DNA from: Cyclobacterium amurskyense
GTDB taxonomy: Bacteria > Bacteroidota > Bacteroidia > Cytophagales > Cyclobacteriaceae
DNA length: 64,000 nt
Assembly: GCF_001050135.1 (NCBI RefSeq)
Contig: NZ_CP012040.1
Coordinates: forward strand, 186,001 to 250,000
Direction: 5' to 3'
Shown here: piece after piece, positions 53,815 through 62,879 of the stretch
How positions within the stretch are numbered: the stretch's first letter is position 1
Layout: each line of letters starts with the position of its first letter
The notes under the pieces: generated by a model
Told to the model about the DNA's origin: nothing
Database searches by the model: none
The model's input: only the letters and a program-made list of their open reading frames with translations
Made by a program: the position numbers and the translations under genes

Positions 53815-56565
53815 TTACAGGGCCATGTCGTAACCTCCAAATCTTCGAAGATTGTAGGTAACCGTAAGCATAAAGAACTGTCTTAAAACCTGAGTTCTAA
53901 CATCCTCAATATAGACATCTGTTACATTTCTACTAATGCTTGCATTCTGATTGAACAAATCGAAAACGGTAAGTTTCAGTTCGGTTTTATTGCTAGGCGG
54001 AATTCTATACCCTATATCCATATTTGTCAATAGGATACTTCGATCAAATTCATCACCCAAGCCAGTATAAAGCTGATGGTTTACACTTGTACCTACGAAA
54101 ACTCCTCCAACAAAATTCCAAAACAGGTCAGCCTTGGTACTCTGCGTATAATAATTATTCTCCAAACTCTCTTGCAAACTACTCCTTACCCAATTAAATG
54201 TTCCTCTGGAGGACAGATTAAAATCAATACTTTCACTAATATTACTACTTAGATTGATTCCCTGTCTGTAGGAGGTGTTTTTATTGTTATTCAATTGCCC
54301 ATTGATAATACCTGGCCTGTTCCGCGTACTAAAGCTAGAATTAATACTTAAGTTACTTTTCATGAATTTTAGTGGAAATCCATAACTTCCATAAATTCGG
54401 AAAACATAATAATTGTCAAGGTTTACAGGTTTTGTAAATTGCCCTCCTTGGGCCAAGGTCACATCATTCTGAATCAGGGTGTCCTGAGTAGCAATAAAAG
54501 TCTCATTACCTATATAATCATTCCTGATATTTCCATAAAGGAAAAACATCCAAGAGCGATTGGTCTCAGGATTAATAATCCTATACCTGGTAAAGAGCCT
54601 ATGGCTGTATTCTTGATTTAGCTCTGGATTACCAGTTGAAAGTTGCAATGGATTGGCATTGCTGATAACATCCTGCAATTGTCCAATAGAAGGTGCATCT
54701 GTATCGGTATTGTAATCAATTCTAATATTACTGAATTCTCCTGTTTGGTAATTGATTACCGCCCTAGGAAGAAAATTGGAAAATGTTCGCTGAGTATTTT
54801 CAAAGCCTGGAAACAACCTGTCACTGTCAATATAAGCAGCCTCATAATTTAGGTTGGTGAAGAAAGAAAGCTTTTCTGTTTTAAAACTATAACCAGCTCC
54901 ACCCCTATGTGTGATATAACTATTTTTAAACCTATTGGTCAAGGTGCTGTCAATCTCTATCAAACCTGTTTCCGCTTCCTTAATTTCAACATCTTGGTTG
55001 GTATCAGAATTATTGTTTGAAACTCGGTATCCAAATCGAAGCCTAGATTTTTCACTTAAAGGTTCATAAAAATTCAAACCTGCATTATAATAAAAGCTAT
55101 TGTACTTGTTTTGTTTGAATTGGATTAAAGAATCAACATTGGAATCCTGGAAATTCGTAGTTACAGCCACTAAGTCTGAATTACTATCACTGTTGTATTT
55201 ACTTGTATAAATATAGGTGGAGAATGCTCTACCTTTTTTATCAAATTTATACCTGTAATTCAAAGAATTCGAAAAACTCATGGATTCGCGAGAAGAAGTG
55301 GTTTCATTTTGATTCCGATTAATGAAGGTATTCTCATCATAGAGATTGTATGAATCCCTAAGATTTACAGAATTTCTAAAATCCAAACCTATTCTGGGTC
55401 TCAAAACCAAAGCATGCTTTTCGTTGATTTCATAATCTATCCTTGCACTAAACCTATGACTTTGCGTTTTTGTATGGTAATTTCTGTCCTCATTGTACAA
55501 TTGAAGGCTATCATCCGGCAAAATATATTCTCTGGATGAAGTTCTATTCAATACATTGTCTCTGTCATTGAAAAGATAGTTCCCGGAAACTTTAAGTTTC
55601 TCATCTAGGTACTCATCAGAAAAGTTGGCTCCAAGAGCATTGGTATTTGTTATCCCTGGTAATTCTCCTACAGTTAGACCATCACTTGATCCTCCACTAC
55701 TGCTTTCAAGACTACCCAACTCATCTCCTCCAAAATTCTGCTGGTTGATATTATTACTCAATCCTAAAACGGAAAGTCTTCTGGCTCCATTGAAGAAATT
55801 CATATTTCCTCCACCAATATAATTATTGTCTGTACCGTAGCCTCCGTAAAACTTACCAAACCTACCCGCACGCATATCCGGTTTCGTAATGATATTTATT
55901 GTTTTAATGGTCTCCCCATCATCGAAGCCTGTTAACTTAGACTCTTCACTCCCTTGGTCCAAAAACTCAATCTTTAATACAACTTGAGCTGGAAGATTTT
56001 TCAAAGCTGCAGCAGGGTTATCACCAAAGAAAGGCCTTCCATCGACCAAGACTTCCTTTACTTCCTCCCCTTGAACCTCAATGACTCCGTTTTGGATCAC
56101 CACACCGGGCATCTTTCGAACCAACTCATCTGCATCAGCTTGTGGTCTGGTTTTAAAAGCATTGGCATTGAATGCTACCGTATCTCCCCTGACCTCTCCA
56201 GTAAGTGCATCAGCGGACAATTCGAACGCTTCTAGCTCTTGGCCATCACTAACAATCTCAAAAACTCCCAAATCACTGCTTTCAGGAGATTTGATTTCTT
56301 TTTGAAATACTTGATAACCGATAAAAGAAAGTTCTATCAGAAAGTCTTTAACTATAGGCCTATCAATTTTAAATTTACCATCAAAATCTGTATAGCTGGA
56401 CTTCAAGGTTTCTCCGTCCATATTTTTCAAAAATACATAAGCACCAAACAAAGGCTCTTTGGTTTGGCTATCTATGATGGTCCCGGTAAATTGCTGTTGT
56501 GCAAAAACACCTGAGGTGGAAATCATGAAAAGAAATAGGACAATTATGGGTGATTTGATCGACAT
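53815..56565 (-). CDS. Outer-membrane beta-barrel protein with carboxypeptidase-like domain (TonB-dependent receptor-like)
   Basis: A 916-residue exported protein with signal peptide (ends SGVFAQQ). A carboxypeptidase-regulatory-like domain (GTIIDSQTKEPLFGAYVFLKN) leads to a plug-like region (ADELVRKMPGVVIQNGVIEV, KEVLVDGRPFFGDNPAAALKNLPAQVV, ETIKTINIITK), then a large barrel ending in YNLRRFGGYDMAL. The lack of a clear TonB box and the KTINIITKP signature fit the outer-membrane beta-barrel 3 family common in Bacteroidota. Cargo unknown; transcribed alone. Confidence 0.88.
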   Translation of the reverse strand: MSIKSPIIVLFLFMISTSGVFAQQQFTGTIIDSQTKEPLFGAYVFLKNMDGETLKSSYTDFDGKFKIDRPIVKDFLIELSFIGYQVFQKEIKSPESSDLGVFEIVSDGQELEAFELSADALTGEVRGDTVAFNANAFKTRPQADADELVRKMPGVVIQNGVIEVQGEEVKEVLVDGRPFFGDNPAAALKNLPAQVVLKIEFLDQGSEESKLTGFDDGETIKTINIITKPDMRAGRFGKFYGGYGTDNNYIGGGNMNFFNGARRLSVLGLSNNINQQNFGGDELGSLESSSGGSSDGLTVGELPGITNTNALGANFSDEYLDEKLKVSGNYLFNDRDNVLNRTSSREYILPDDSLQLYNEDRNYHTKTQSHRFSARIDYEINEKHALVLRPRIGLDFRNSVNLRDSYNLYDENTFINRNQNETTSSRESMSFSNSLNYRYKFDKKGRAFSTYIYTSKYNSDSNSDLVAVTTNFQDSNVDSLIQFKQNKYNSFYYNAGLNFYEPLSEKSRLRFGYRVSNNNSDTNQDVEIKEAETGLIEIDSTLTNRFKNSYITHRGGAGYSFKTEKLSFFTNLNYEAAYIDSDRLFPGFENTQRTFSNFLPRAVINYQTGEFSNIRIDYNTDTDAPSIGQLQDVISNANPLQLSTGNPELNQEYSHRLFTRYRIINPETNRSWMFFLYGNIRNDYIGNETFIATQDTLIQNDVTLAQGGQFTKPVNLDNYYVFRIYGSYGFPLKFMKSNLSINSSFSTRNRPGIINGQLNNNKNTSYRQGINLSSNISESIDFNLSSRGTFNWVRSSLQESLENNYYTQSTKADLFWNFVGGVFVGTSVNHQLYTGLGDEFDRSILLTNMDIGYRIPPSNKTELKLTVFDLFNQNASISRNVTDVYIEDVRTQVLRQFFMLTVTYNLRRFGGYDMAL

Positions 56566-56930
56566 GAAAGAAATAATTATGGAAATAACAATTGGCTTGA
56601 ATTAAAATCAATGGCAAATTGAGCACGAATCAATAACTTTCAAATGACAATTATGCCAAGGTGAGTATGACAGGTTTGTAAGGCAAATTACCCAGATAAT
56701 TAAAGGACTCGTTTTGCAGAGAAAATCAAAATTCATGGGTAGGAGACCTCAAAATCTCCCAATTTGAAATAAATCAAACTTTATTTCAGAAAATAGGTAA
56801 AATTTGTTTCTGAGAATTAGGCCTTTAAAGCATTCGAGGGAAAATTCTTTGAAATGGGATTTGCATTAAAAAAAAAGACCTGCTACATTTGTGTCACTAA
56901 AAAAGAGCAAGTCTTTTTAAAACTTATGAT
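56566..56930 (+). promoter_or_regulatory. Intergenic region with tRNA-Gln promoter
   Basis: TTG (56861-56863), a 20-nt spacer and TACATTTG (56884-56891) give a good promoter for the tRNA, with a start near 56897. The remainder, upstream of the divergent receptor gene, has no ORF or strong hairpin. Confidence 0.6.
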
Positions 56931-57003
56931 TGGCCGATGGTGTAACTGGCAACACGTCTGGTTTTGGTCCAGAAGAGTCCAGGTTCGAGCCCTGGTCGGC
57001 CAA
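56931..57003 (+). tRNA. tRNA-Gln (anticodon UUG)
   Basis: A 73-nt cloverleaf. Acceptor arm TGGCCGA pairs with TCGGCCA, followed by discriminator A. The anticodon arm TCTGG-TTTTGGT-CCAGA has TTG at positions 34-36, and the T arm CCAGG-TTCGAGC-CCTGG is perfect. CCA is not encoded. It stands alone with its own promoter and terminator. Confidence 0.96.
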
Positions 57004-57010
57004 CAGTCCT

Positions 57011-57048
57011 AGTCCCAAGTTGATTTATTCAATTTGGGACTTTTTTTG
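57011..57048 (+). terminator. Rho-independent terminator after tRNA-Gln
   Basis: AGTCCCAA and TTGGGACT arms with an inner TTGA/TCAA stem, followed directly by a run of T at the 3-prime side. Confidence 0.85.
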
Positions 57049-57483
57049 TCAAAAAAACCAAAAAACAGCCCCCTCACTTTTCTCAGGAATATTAATACTT
57101 TTCAAATAAGTGGAAAAAACCATCAATTTCCAGGGCTTAAAATACAAGCCTATTGATGTTATTCCTGTGTTCTGGAACAGTTTGCTTATATTAGGCAACA
57201 GGAAAATTAAAGCTTAATAAAAAAGTTGTTCTTTACCGGATCTTTCCATAAAGCAGTGCTAAATAGAAAATTGACCATTTTTTCATTGCCAAATTCTTAA
57301 CACTCCAAACATTCACAATTTCATAATGTCGATAAAAATAAAAAAAACAATAGATTTGTAATTACTGAAATTAGCTATCCATTACCGTTTAATTTACGCT
57401 TATAGATTTCGGAATTAAGCCTTCAATAGCATCTAACTTTTCAATTGTACTTTATTCCCACAATATAAATTCATTTCAAAACC
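57049..57483 (+). promoter_or_regulatory. Intergenic region with possible promoter for the phosphoesterase gene
   Basis: TAGATTTG at 57351-57358 fits the -7 motif, but no TTG is found at the expected -33 place. No ORF, repeat or further RNA gene is seen in the rest. Confidence 0.4.
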
Positions 57484-59082
57484 ATGTTTACAATAATACC
57501 AATGCTACGTTCAGGCATTTTGTCTGCCCTATTTTTAATACAACTCTCCAGCTTTTCCTCTGTACTTGCCCAAGAAACTGTTACGGGCTATGTATTCGAA
57601 GACCGCAATAACAATGCGATCAAGGAAAGAAATGAAAAAGGCATCAAAGGCGTAGCGGTTACCAATGGCAAAGAGGTAAGTCTGAGCAATGAAGATGGAA
57701 GCTATAGCCTACCCGCAAATGATGACATGATCGTTTCAGTTATTAAGCCTGCAGGCTATGCTGTGCCAGTAGACGCCAACAATCAGCCTCAATTTTTTTA
57801 CATCCACAAGCCCAATGGGTCACCGGATACAGGTGAAAAAAGGATTCTTCCCACGGGCAAACTACCCAAATCAGTAGATTTCCCATTGATTGCGCAGGAA
57901 GAAGACCCGAATTTCTCGGTACTCTTATTTGGAGATCCCCAAGCCGATGACCTTACCAATGCTGGTTATTTTGAGAAAGCCATAATTTCTGAGCTTATCG
58001 GGGGCAAAGGAGCTGCCTTTGGCATAAGCCTGGGTGACCTTGGTGCTAGAAATTTATTTGACAACTACATCCAATCACTTGGAAAAATAGGAATTCCATG
58101 GTACAATTTGCTGGGAAACCACGACACCAACAGCTATAAGGAAGACAAACTCTCAGATGAAACCTATGAGGCCAGCTTTGGCCCTACCAATTATGCGCTG
58201 AATTATGCCAATGCCCACTTTATCATATTGGATGATGTAATCACCCCCAACCCTTCCGGACAAGGCAGCTATATAGGCGGTTTTAGAAATGACATACTGG
58301 AATTTGTGAAAAACGATCTAAAACATGTTTCAAAAGACAAGCTTATCGTATTGGCTTTTCATATTCCCATTTATGAGTTTGAAAAAGGACCGGATCAATT
58401 CAGGGAAGGAGACCGACAAAAACTCTTTAATTTGTTAAAGGGCTATCAATACACCCTCTCTCTTTCTGGGCACACCCATTCCCAAAATCACCATTTCTTC
58501 ACCACCGAAGAAGGTTGGCCCAACGCAGGTATTCATCACCATTACAACCCCGGAGCCACTTCAGGCGGTATTTATATTGGCCCCAAAGACAGCTATGGCA
58601 CCCCTTCAGGCATAATGCGTGACGGCACACCCAAAGGCTATGCCTTTCTTAATATAACTAACAATACCTACAGCTATGAATATGTTCCTTCTGGAGAAAA
58701 CGACTGGAAAATGAGTATTCATATGCCCAAAATTGTACCGCAAGCAAAAAAATACAGAGGGGAGATTACCGTAAACTTTTTCCAGGGAACACCTAGAGAC
58801 AGTGTGAAATACAGGGTGGACGAAGGCGAATGGACAGCTTTAAAACTTGTACCCGAATACGACAAATTTTTGTTGGATATCCTACATGAATGGGACCATG
58901 CAGAAGAACTTCCATGGGGAATAAGACCATCCACTGCTTTGATCTCTTCCCATATATGGAGTGGCAGAATTCCTTCCGATCTCCCCTTAGGAGAACATAC
59001 CGTGGAAGTTCTTGCCAAGGACTGGCTAGGAAGAACCTACGCGGCAAAAAAATCATTTAAAATCGTACCTGATAATCAGTAA
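57484..59082 (+). CDS. Secreted calcineurin-like phosphoesterase with SdrD-like N-domain
   Basis: A 532-residue exported protein (signal ends SSVLAQE). An N-terminal SdrD/Cna-like beta domain (GYVFEDRNNNAIKERNEKGIKGVAVTNG) is followed by a metallophosphatase core with FGDPQAD, SLGDLG, LLGNHDTNSY, FHIPIYE and SGHTHSQNH, which supply the two-metal ligands. A C-terminal ~180-residue domain (ITVNFFQGTPRDSVKYRVDEGEW) is typical of the calcineurin-like phosphoesterase C-terminal family. Probably a phosphodiesterase or phosphatase acting in the periplasm or outside the cell. Confidence 0.93.
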   Translation: MFTIIPMLRSGILSALFLIQLSSFSSVLAQETVTGYVFEDRNNNAIKERNEKGIKGVAVTNGKEVSLSNEDGSYSLPANDDMIVSVIKPAGYAVPVDANNQPQFFYIHKPNGSPDTGEKRILPTGKLPKSVDFPLIAQEEDPNFSVLLFGDPQADDLTNAGYFEKAIISELIGGKGAAFGISLGDLGARNLFDNYIQSLGKIGIPWYNLLGNHDTNSYKEDKLSDETYEASFGPTNYALNYANAHFIILDDVITPNPSGQGSYIGGFRNDILEFVKNDLKHVSKDKLIVLAFHIPIYEFEKGPDQFREGDRQKLFNLLKGYQYTLSLSGHTHSQNHHFFTTEEGWPNAGIHHHYNPGATSGGIYIGPKDSYGTPSGIMRDGTPKGYAFLNITNNTYSYEYVPSGENDWKMSIHMPKIVPQAKKYRGEITVNFFQGTPRDSVKYRVDEGEWTALKLVPEYDKFLLDILHEWDHAEELPWGIRPSTALISSHIWSGRIPSDLPLGEHTVEVLAKDWLGRTYAAKKSFKIVPDNQ

Positions 59083-59158
59083 ATTCCATGTAGTGATGGA
59101 GTGATCAGTGATATGGTGATCGAGTGAGATGGTGGTGGGATGAGAAGGTGATCGTTTA

Positions 59159-59206
59159 CCGGTGCCTGAGCTTGTCGAAGGACCGGCGCCTGAGCTTGTC
59201 GAAGGC
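59159..59206. repeat. Tandem pair of 24-bp repeat units
   Basis: Units 59159-59182 and 59183-59206 match at 22 of 24 positions and share CCTGAGCTTGTCGAAGG, a widespread bacterial intergenic repeat core. They lie between the phosphoesterase and receptor genes in a stretch that is richer in G+C than its surroundings. Confidence 0.85.
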
Positions 59207-59305
59207 AAAGGTGTTTTGTCGGTATGGTTGTCAATAAATCACAACAATACCAACAAGACCTTTACTCTCTTTTCAATTCTCTATTCGGCTTTCAATGGGT
59301 AAAGG

Positions 59306-61474
59306 TTATAAACTAAGCTTAAACCCTCCATTGATCACAAAACCATCCACGGGGGCATAAATATCTCTGAACTGAGGATCGCTAATGTTACCTGTGTAAA
59401 TCGTATCAAACCTGGTCTGACGGGTATCCAACATGTTTTCAAAATTCAGGAAGAGGGAAAAATACTTTCCGATTTTCTTTTCAGACATGATGCCCATAAT
59501 CCAATAGGATTTCCCAGTACTGCCATCTGAAAGCTTTTGGGGACTGAAATAGTAAGCTTCCAGCCCGATCCAGAAATTCCCATGTTTTTCATACATCAAT
59601 ACATTGTTCAGCCTGTGTTTGGCCACCAAAGGGTATTCGCTTTCTTCATTGTCATAATGTTCATTAACATCAGCATAGGTATACCCTACGAAAAGCTTAA
59701 AATCATGGTAACTCCATTTCATATTGGCTTCCAAACCTTGGGTATTGATGTACCCTTTGGGCTGGGTGAATGCATACATGCCGTTATTGTTTGACTGCAA
59801 TAGCATAGGGTCATTGATCTGTGTATAAAACAGTAGGGCATTTGTACTTAGGCTTAAATCACCTGTTACGGGCCATTTGTAATTGACATCCAAATTAATC
59901 CCTGTAGAACGTTCTGCACTGGTTTCCGAAAAGTCTATAGGTAGAATATTTCGGAAGTGCAGCCTTTCTGTATCTTCGGTAAACTGGGTGGGTGTTTTAT
60001 ACCCAAGTCCCCCTCCTGTCCTGAAAGTAATTCTTTCATTGGGTTCATACAGCAATGAAAAGCGGGGAAGTAGATAGGCTCCATATTGACTTTGGTAATC
60101 GCCTCTCAATCCAGTTTCCAGGGTCCATTGTGCAGCCATGTTCCAGGTATTTTGGACGAAAGCTCCTGTAGTCGTATTGGAAAATCCCAGGTCATTGTCC
60201 GGATCGCCCCGTCTTTGATCAAAGTTTTCGGTCCATAGGTTAGCCCCTACAATCCATTCCATCTTATCGCCGAAGGTGACATAATTCAGTTCTGAAAAGG
60301 AGGACACTTGCTTCCCACTAAAGACATAGCTGGGTATAGCTATGGACCTATCGAAAAAACTAATACTGTTTTTCAGTTGAATGCGGGAATGGTCGGAAAA
60401 ACGATGGGTAGCATCAAACTGTGTAGACAAGCGATCCGTTTCATTGGACTCAAAATATCCGGACTCCGTTTTGCCGGCGACATAATCCATATTGCCTCCC
60501 AGCCTATCCTCAGTAGTAAAGTTAAAGCCAAGGTTAATTTCCGTAGCTTCATCGAGGTACCAAAACATCCGAGGGTTGATGGTATACCGTTCAAATTCAG
60601 GAATAGCTGTAAGTCCTATGCCTGCTGGATCATAGGCCGTCCCCTTATTATAAGAAGCAAATACGGTAGTTCCAATCTTACCGTACCTTTCCGAATAGAA
60701 ACCACTAAGATCCAAGCCTAAAGCAGAGGTCCCGTTCACCATAAAATTAAGCTCTCGGTCTTCACCGGGAGTTTTAGAAATTAGGTTTACCAAGCCTGCA
60801 ATGGCTCCTCCACCATAGAGTGTAGAAGAAGCGCCTTTGATTACTTCTACTTGCTTGAGATCAAGAGGGGCAATCTGCATCAGACTTAGACCACCCGAAT
60901 AACCGGAATACAGTGGAAGTCCATCTCTAAGTAATTGGGTGTACTTCCCATCAAGTCCCTGAATCCTAATGCTCGAGTTGTAACTGGTTGCTGAAGTCTG
61001 TTGGGTCTGTATCCCTGTGCTTTCGTTCAGAAGCATACGGATATCACCCGGTTTCATATTTCCTTTCTCGGCAAGTTCCTCCCCCGCGATAACCTCTACT
61101 CTTGTAGGAATATCTTCTATGGTTCTGCTGCTCCTTGTGGATGAGATGACCACCTCTTCCATTTCCTCATGCCCATGTTCCATAAATAGCGTCAGCTCTT
61201 CTTGCTGATTGATGGGAAAGGATTTTTCCAATTTTATGGATTCATAACCCAAGTGCGTTATTAGGATTGTGTAAGTACCATTCGGGATTTCATCTATGGA
61301 AACTTCTCCCTTTATATCACTGGATGCCCCTTTCTCCAATTGTGGGAAGTAAACAGACACCCCAAATAGGGCTTCCTTTGATTCCTCATCCTTGATCGTA
61401 GCGGTAAATGTATTTTGTGCCAAAGCAGTGCCATAAAGGCAAAGCAATAACAGTATGGTGACAATGTGTTTCAC
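59306..61474 (-). CDS. TonB-dependent receptor
   Basis: A 722-residue outer-membrane receptor. Signal peptide (ends TALAQN), a carboxypeptidase-regulatory-like domain (ATIKDEESKEALFGVSVYF), a TonB-box-like EEVVISSTRSSRTIEDIPTRVEV, a plug (IRMLLNESTGIQTQQTS, RIQGLDGKYTQLLRDGLPL, QVEVIKGASSTLYGGGAIAGLVNLISK) and a barrel ending in NGGFKLSL. The size and plug resemble siderophore, vitamin or metal-complex receptors rather than SusC. A Cys-rich small protein gene lies upstream on the same strand, so metal uptake is possible. Confidence 0.93.
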   Translation of the reverse strand: MKHIVTILLLLCLYGTALAQNTFTATIKDEESKEALFGVSVYFPQLEKGASSDIKGEVSIDEIPNGTYTILITHLGYESIKLEKSFPINQQEELTLFMEHGHEEMEEVVISSTRSSRTIEDIPTRVEVIAGEELAEKGNMKPGDIRMLLNESTGIQTQQTSATSYNSSIRIQGLDGKYTQLLRDGLPLYSGYSGGLSLMQIAPLDLKQVEVIKGASSTLYGGGAIAGLVNLISKTPGEDRELNFMVNGTSALGLDLSGFYSERYGKIGTTVFASYNKGTAYDPAGIGLTAIPEFERYTINPRMFWYLDEATEINLGFNFTTEDRLGGNMDYVAGKTESGYFESNETDRLSTQFDATHRFSDHSRIQLKNSISFFDRSIAIPSYVFSGKQVSSFSELNYVTFGDKMEWIVGANLWTENFDQRRGDPDNDLGFSNTTTGAFVQNTWNMAAQWTLETGLRGDYQSQYGAYLLPRFSLLYEPNERITFRTGGGLGYKTPTQFTEDTERLHFRNILPIDFSETSAERSTGINLDVNYKWPVTGDLSLSTNALLFYTQINDPMLLQSNNNGMYAFTQPKGYINTQGLEANMKWSYHDFKLFVGYTYADVNEHYDNEESEYPLVAKHRLNNVLMYEKHGNFWIGLEAYYFSPQKLSDGSTGKSYWIMGIMSEKKIGKYFSLFLNFENMLDTRQTRFDTIYTGNISDPQFRDIYAPVDGFVINGGFKLSL

Positions 61475-61609
61475 GGTAATTAATTAATAGTTGATTGATT
61501 GAAAAATAATGGTGGGCATTTAAACCGAAAATAAGCAATGGCCAATCCATCTAGCTCATTTTAGCTTCAACCTTCCTTCTATATTGATTTTCAAGTAAAA
61601 CTTTATTAG

Positions 61610-61629
61610 CCAAGGGTGTAAGCCCTTGG
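61610..61629. promoter_or_regulatory. 20-bp palindrome between receptor and Cys-rich protein genes
   Basis: CCAAGGG and CCCTTGG arms enclose 6 nt. It is 136 nt before the receptor start and about 127 nt past the stop of the Cys-rich gene. It could be an operator or a weak hairpin; no T run follows on the minus strand. Confidence 0.4.
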
Positions 61630-61755
61630 GAAAACCACGAGAATAAAATAATTTTGGCCATTTTGTTGCGCTATTTTCTGCAACAATAATGACAAAATCT
61701 TTACCAATAGAAGTCAGTATTCTGGTTTAAATTACCTCAATTTAGTATAGGTAGA

Positions 61756-62100
61756 TTAAGCCTTTGGTGGCTTGAAAAAGGATTTAACTAGAATAAAAGG
61801 CTTGAATTCTGGTCTATTTCCAGAAATGGTTTCATTTACCTCCTGAAAAGTTAAGGGAGGGAATTCAACTTGCTGAAATACAAAGCCCGGACAATGGCCA
61901 CAGGTAAAGAAGGGAGAACATAATCCCGAGCTGGGAAAAGCACCTTGTACAGGATCCTCAGTACAAGAATGACGAACATCATCCGCGCAGCTTTCCGATG
62001 GAGGGCAACAAGGCAGTATGGATAGAGAAAGCACAATAGGTATCATTACGGCTATGAATAACCTCATGATAAAAAAGTGCCTTATGTTTATTTGTTTCAT
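61756..62100 (-). CDS. Small exported Cys-rich protein
   Basis: A 114-residue protein with a signal peptide or anchor (FIMRLFIAVMIPIVLSLSILPCC). Nine Cys follow or flank the cleavage region, in CCPPSESC, RHSC, LCSPFFTCGHCPGF. Small proteins like this occur beside metal-transport loci in Bacteroidota (a DUF6660-like group), so metal binding is a guess supported by the adjacent TonB receptor on the same strand. Start codon uncertain; Met12 is an alternative. Confidence 0.65.
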   Translation of the reverse strand: MKQINIRHFFIMRLFIAVMIPIVLSLSILPCCPPSESCADDVRHSCTEDPVQGAFPSSGLCSPFFTCGHCPGFVFQQVEFPPLTFQEVNETISGNRPEFKPFILVKSFFKPPKA

Positions 62101-62177
62101 TTTCTGGCTACCTATTGATCGAAAATAAAATTTCCGTATTAGTTAATTTGCTAAGCAAAGTTATGGAATTCTTTTTC

Positions 62178-62285
62178 CATTAACTCGGATTATGTAAAAG
62201 GATTCGTAATCAGGGATGTAACCGCAAGAAAATCAGGCTATTTTGAAGTGGTTCCCCACGTAACAGAAGACCTATTGCATAATTC
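62178..62285. repeat. Dispersed repeat, decayed copy C
   Basis: About 108 bp in the orientation of copy A. It keeps one end (TCGGATTATGTAA), the CGCAAGAAAATCAGGCT centre and part of the other end (CACGTAAC...CTATTGCATA), and has lost about half the interior. Confidence 0.65.
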
Positions 62286-62730
62286 CATCTAACTTAATTT
62301 AATAAGGTGGTTTTATTTACGTTGAAGACCAACATTCTGGGACATGATAGCTGTTTTTGCTCATTTTCTCTGTTCATTTTTGGCTTGACCCAAAAACGAA
62401 CCAAAAAAGTCAAGGCTGTCAAATCTTATTTCAAATGATGGAAAAGAATTGTAGAATAGACTTCATATACGGCGCCATCATTTGATTTTTGAAGCAGCAT
62501 TACAGGCTAAAAAAGAGTGGATCTCTTTGAGGAGCTAACTCTTTTTCTTAACGCCCTCCATACTGCTCCAAAAACCATAAGCTTTGAAGGCCGGAAAAAG
62601 CCTGACACTTTATACTCTCCAAGTGTATCCGATTGTAGACAAAAAATACGGTATTTATTAACAAATACTAATGCTGCCTTTCAAAGGTTTAAATTATAAT
62701 TGTTTCGACTTTATTTTACTGCCTCAATTT

Positions 62731-62850
62731 TAACCCGAAATAGGCAATAGACATTCTATTACGTACTGAAATCGCTTTAAAATCAGCCACTTGGTTGCTG
62801 TTTGGAGGTTTCATCTTTGAGACGAAAAGCTTAAACCTCCAAACAGCTTT
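62731..62850. repeat. Dispersed repeat, partial copy D with strong hairpin
   Basis: Orientation of copy B. The first ~65 bp match closely (TAACCCGAAATAGGCAATAG ... AATCAGCCACTTGGTTGCTG), after which the sequence diverges. A 15-bp perfect inverted repeat, 62797-62811 with 62833-62847, forms a stable stem 33 nt beyond the ABC permease stop. Confidence 0.7.
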
Positions 62851-62879
62851 ATTTATATAAAACAGGAAAAAAGAGATGC

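Larger units (their letters stand above)
62101..62879. other. Repeat-rich intergenic region
   Basis: It carries two decayed copies of the dispersed repeat (annotated separately) and an inverted repeat TTTTTGG/CCAAAAA at 62377-62396. A 60-codon open frame at 62517-62699 has no recognisable features and I do not call it. No RNA gene is seen. Confidence 0.5.

Noticed and set aside
62377..62396. Inverted repeat TTTTTGG/CCAAAAA considered as a terminator
   Set aside because: No gene ends nearby in a suitable orientation and no T run follows; it looks like a common AT-rich repeat.
62517..62699. A 60-codon open frame between the Cys-rich gene and the ABC permease
   Set aside because: No recognisable protein features, and it sits between decayed repeats.
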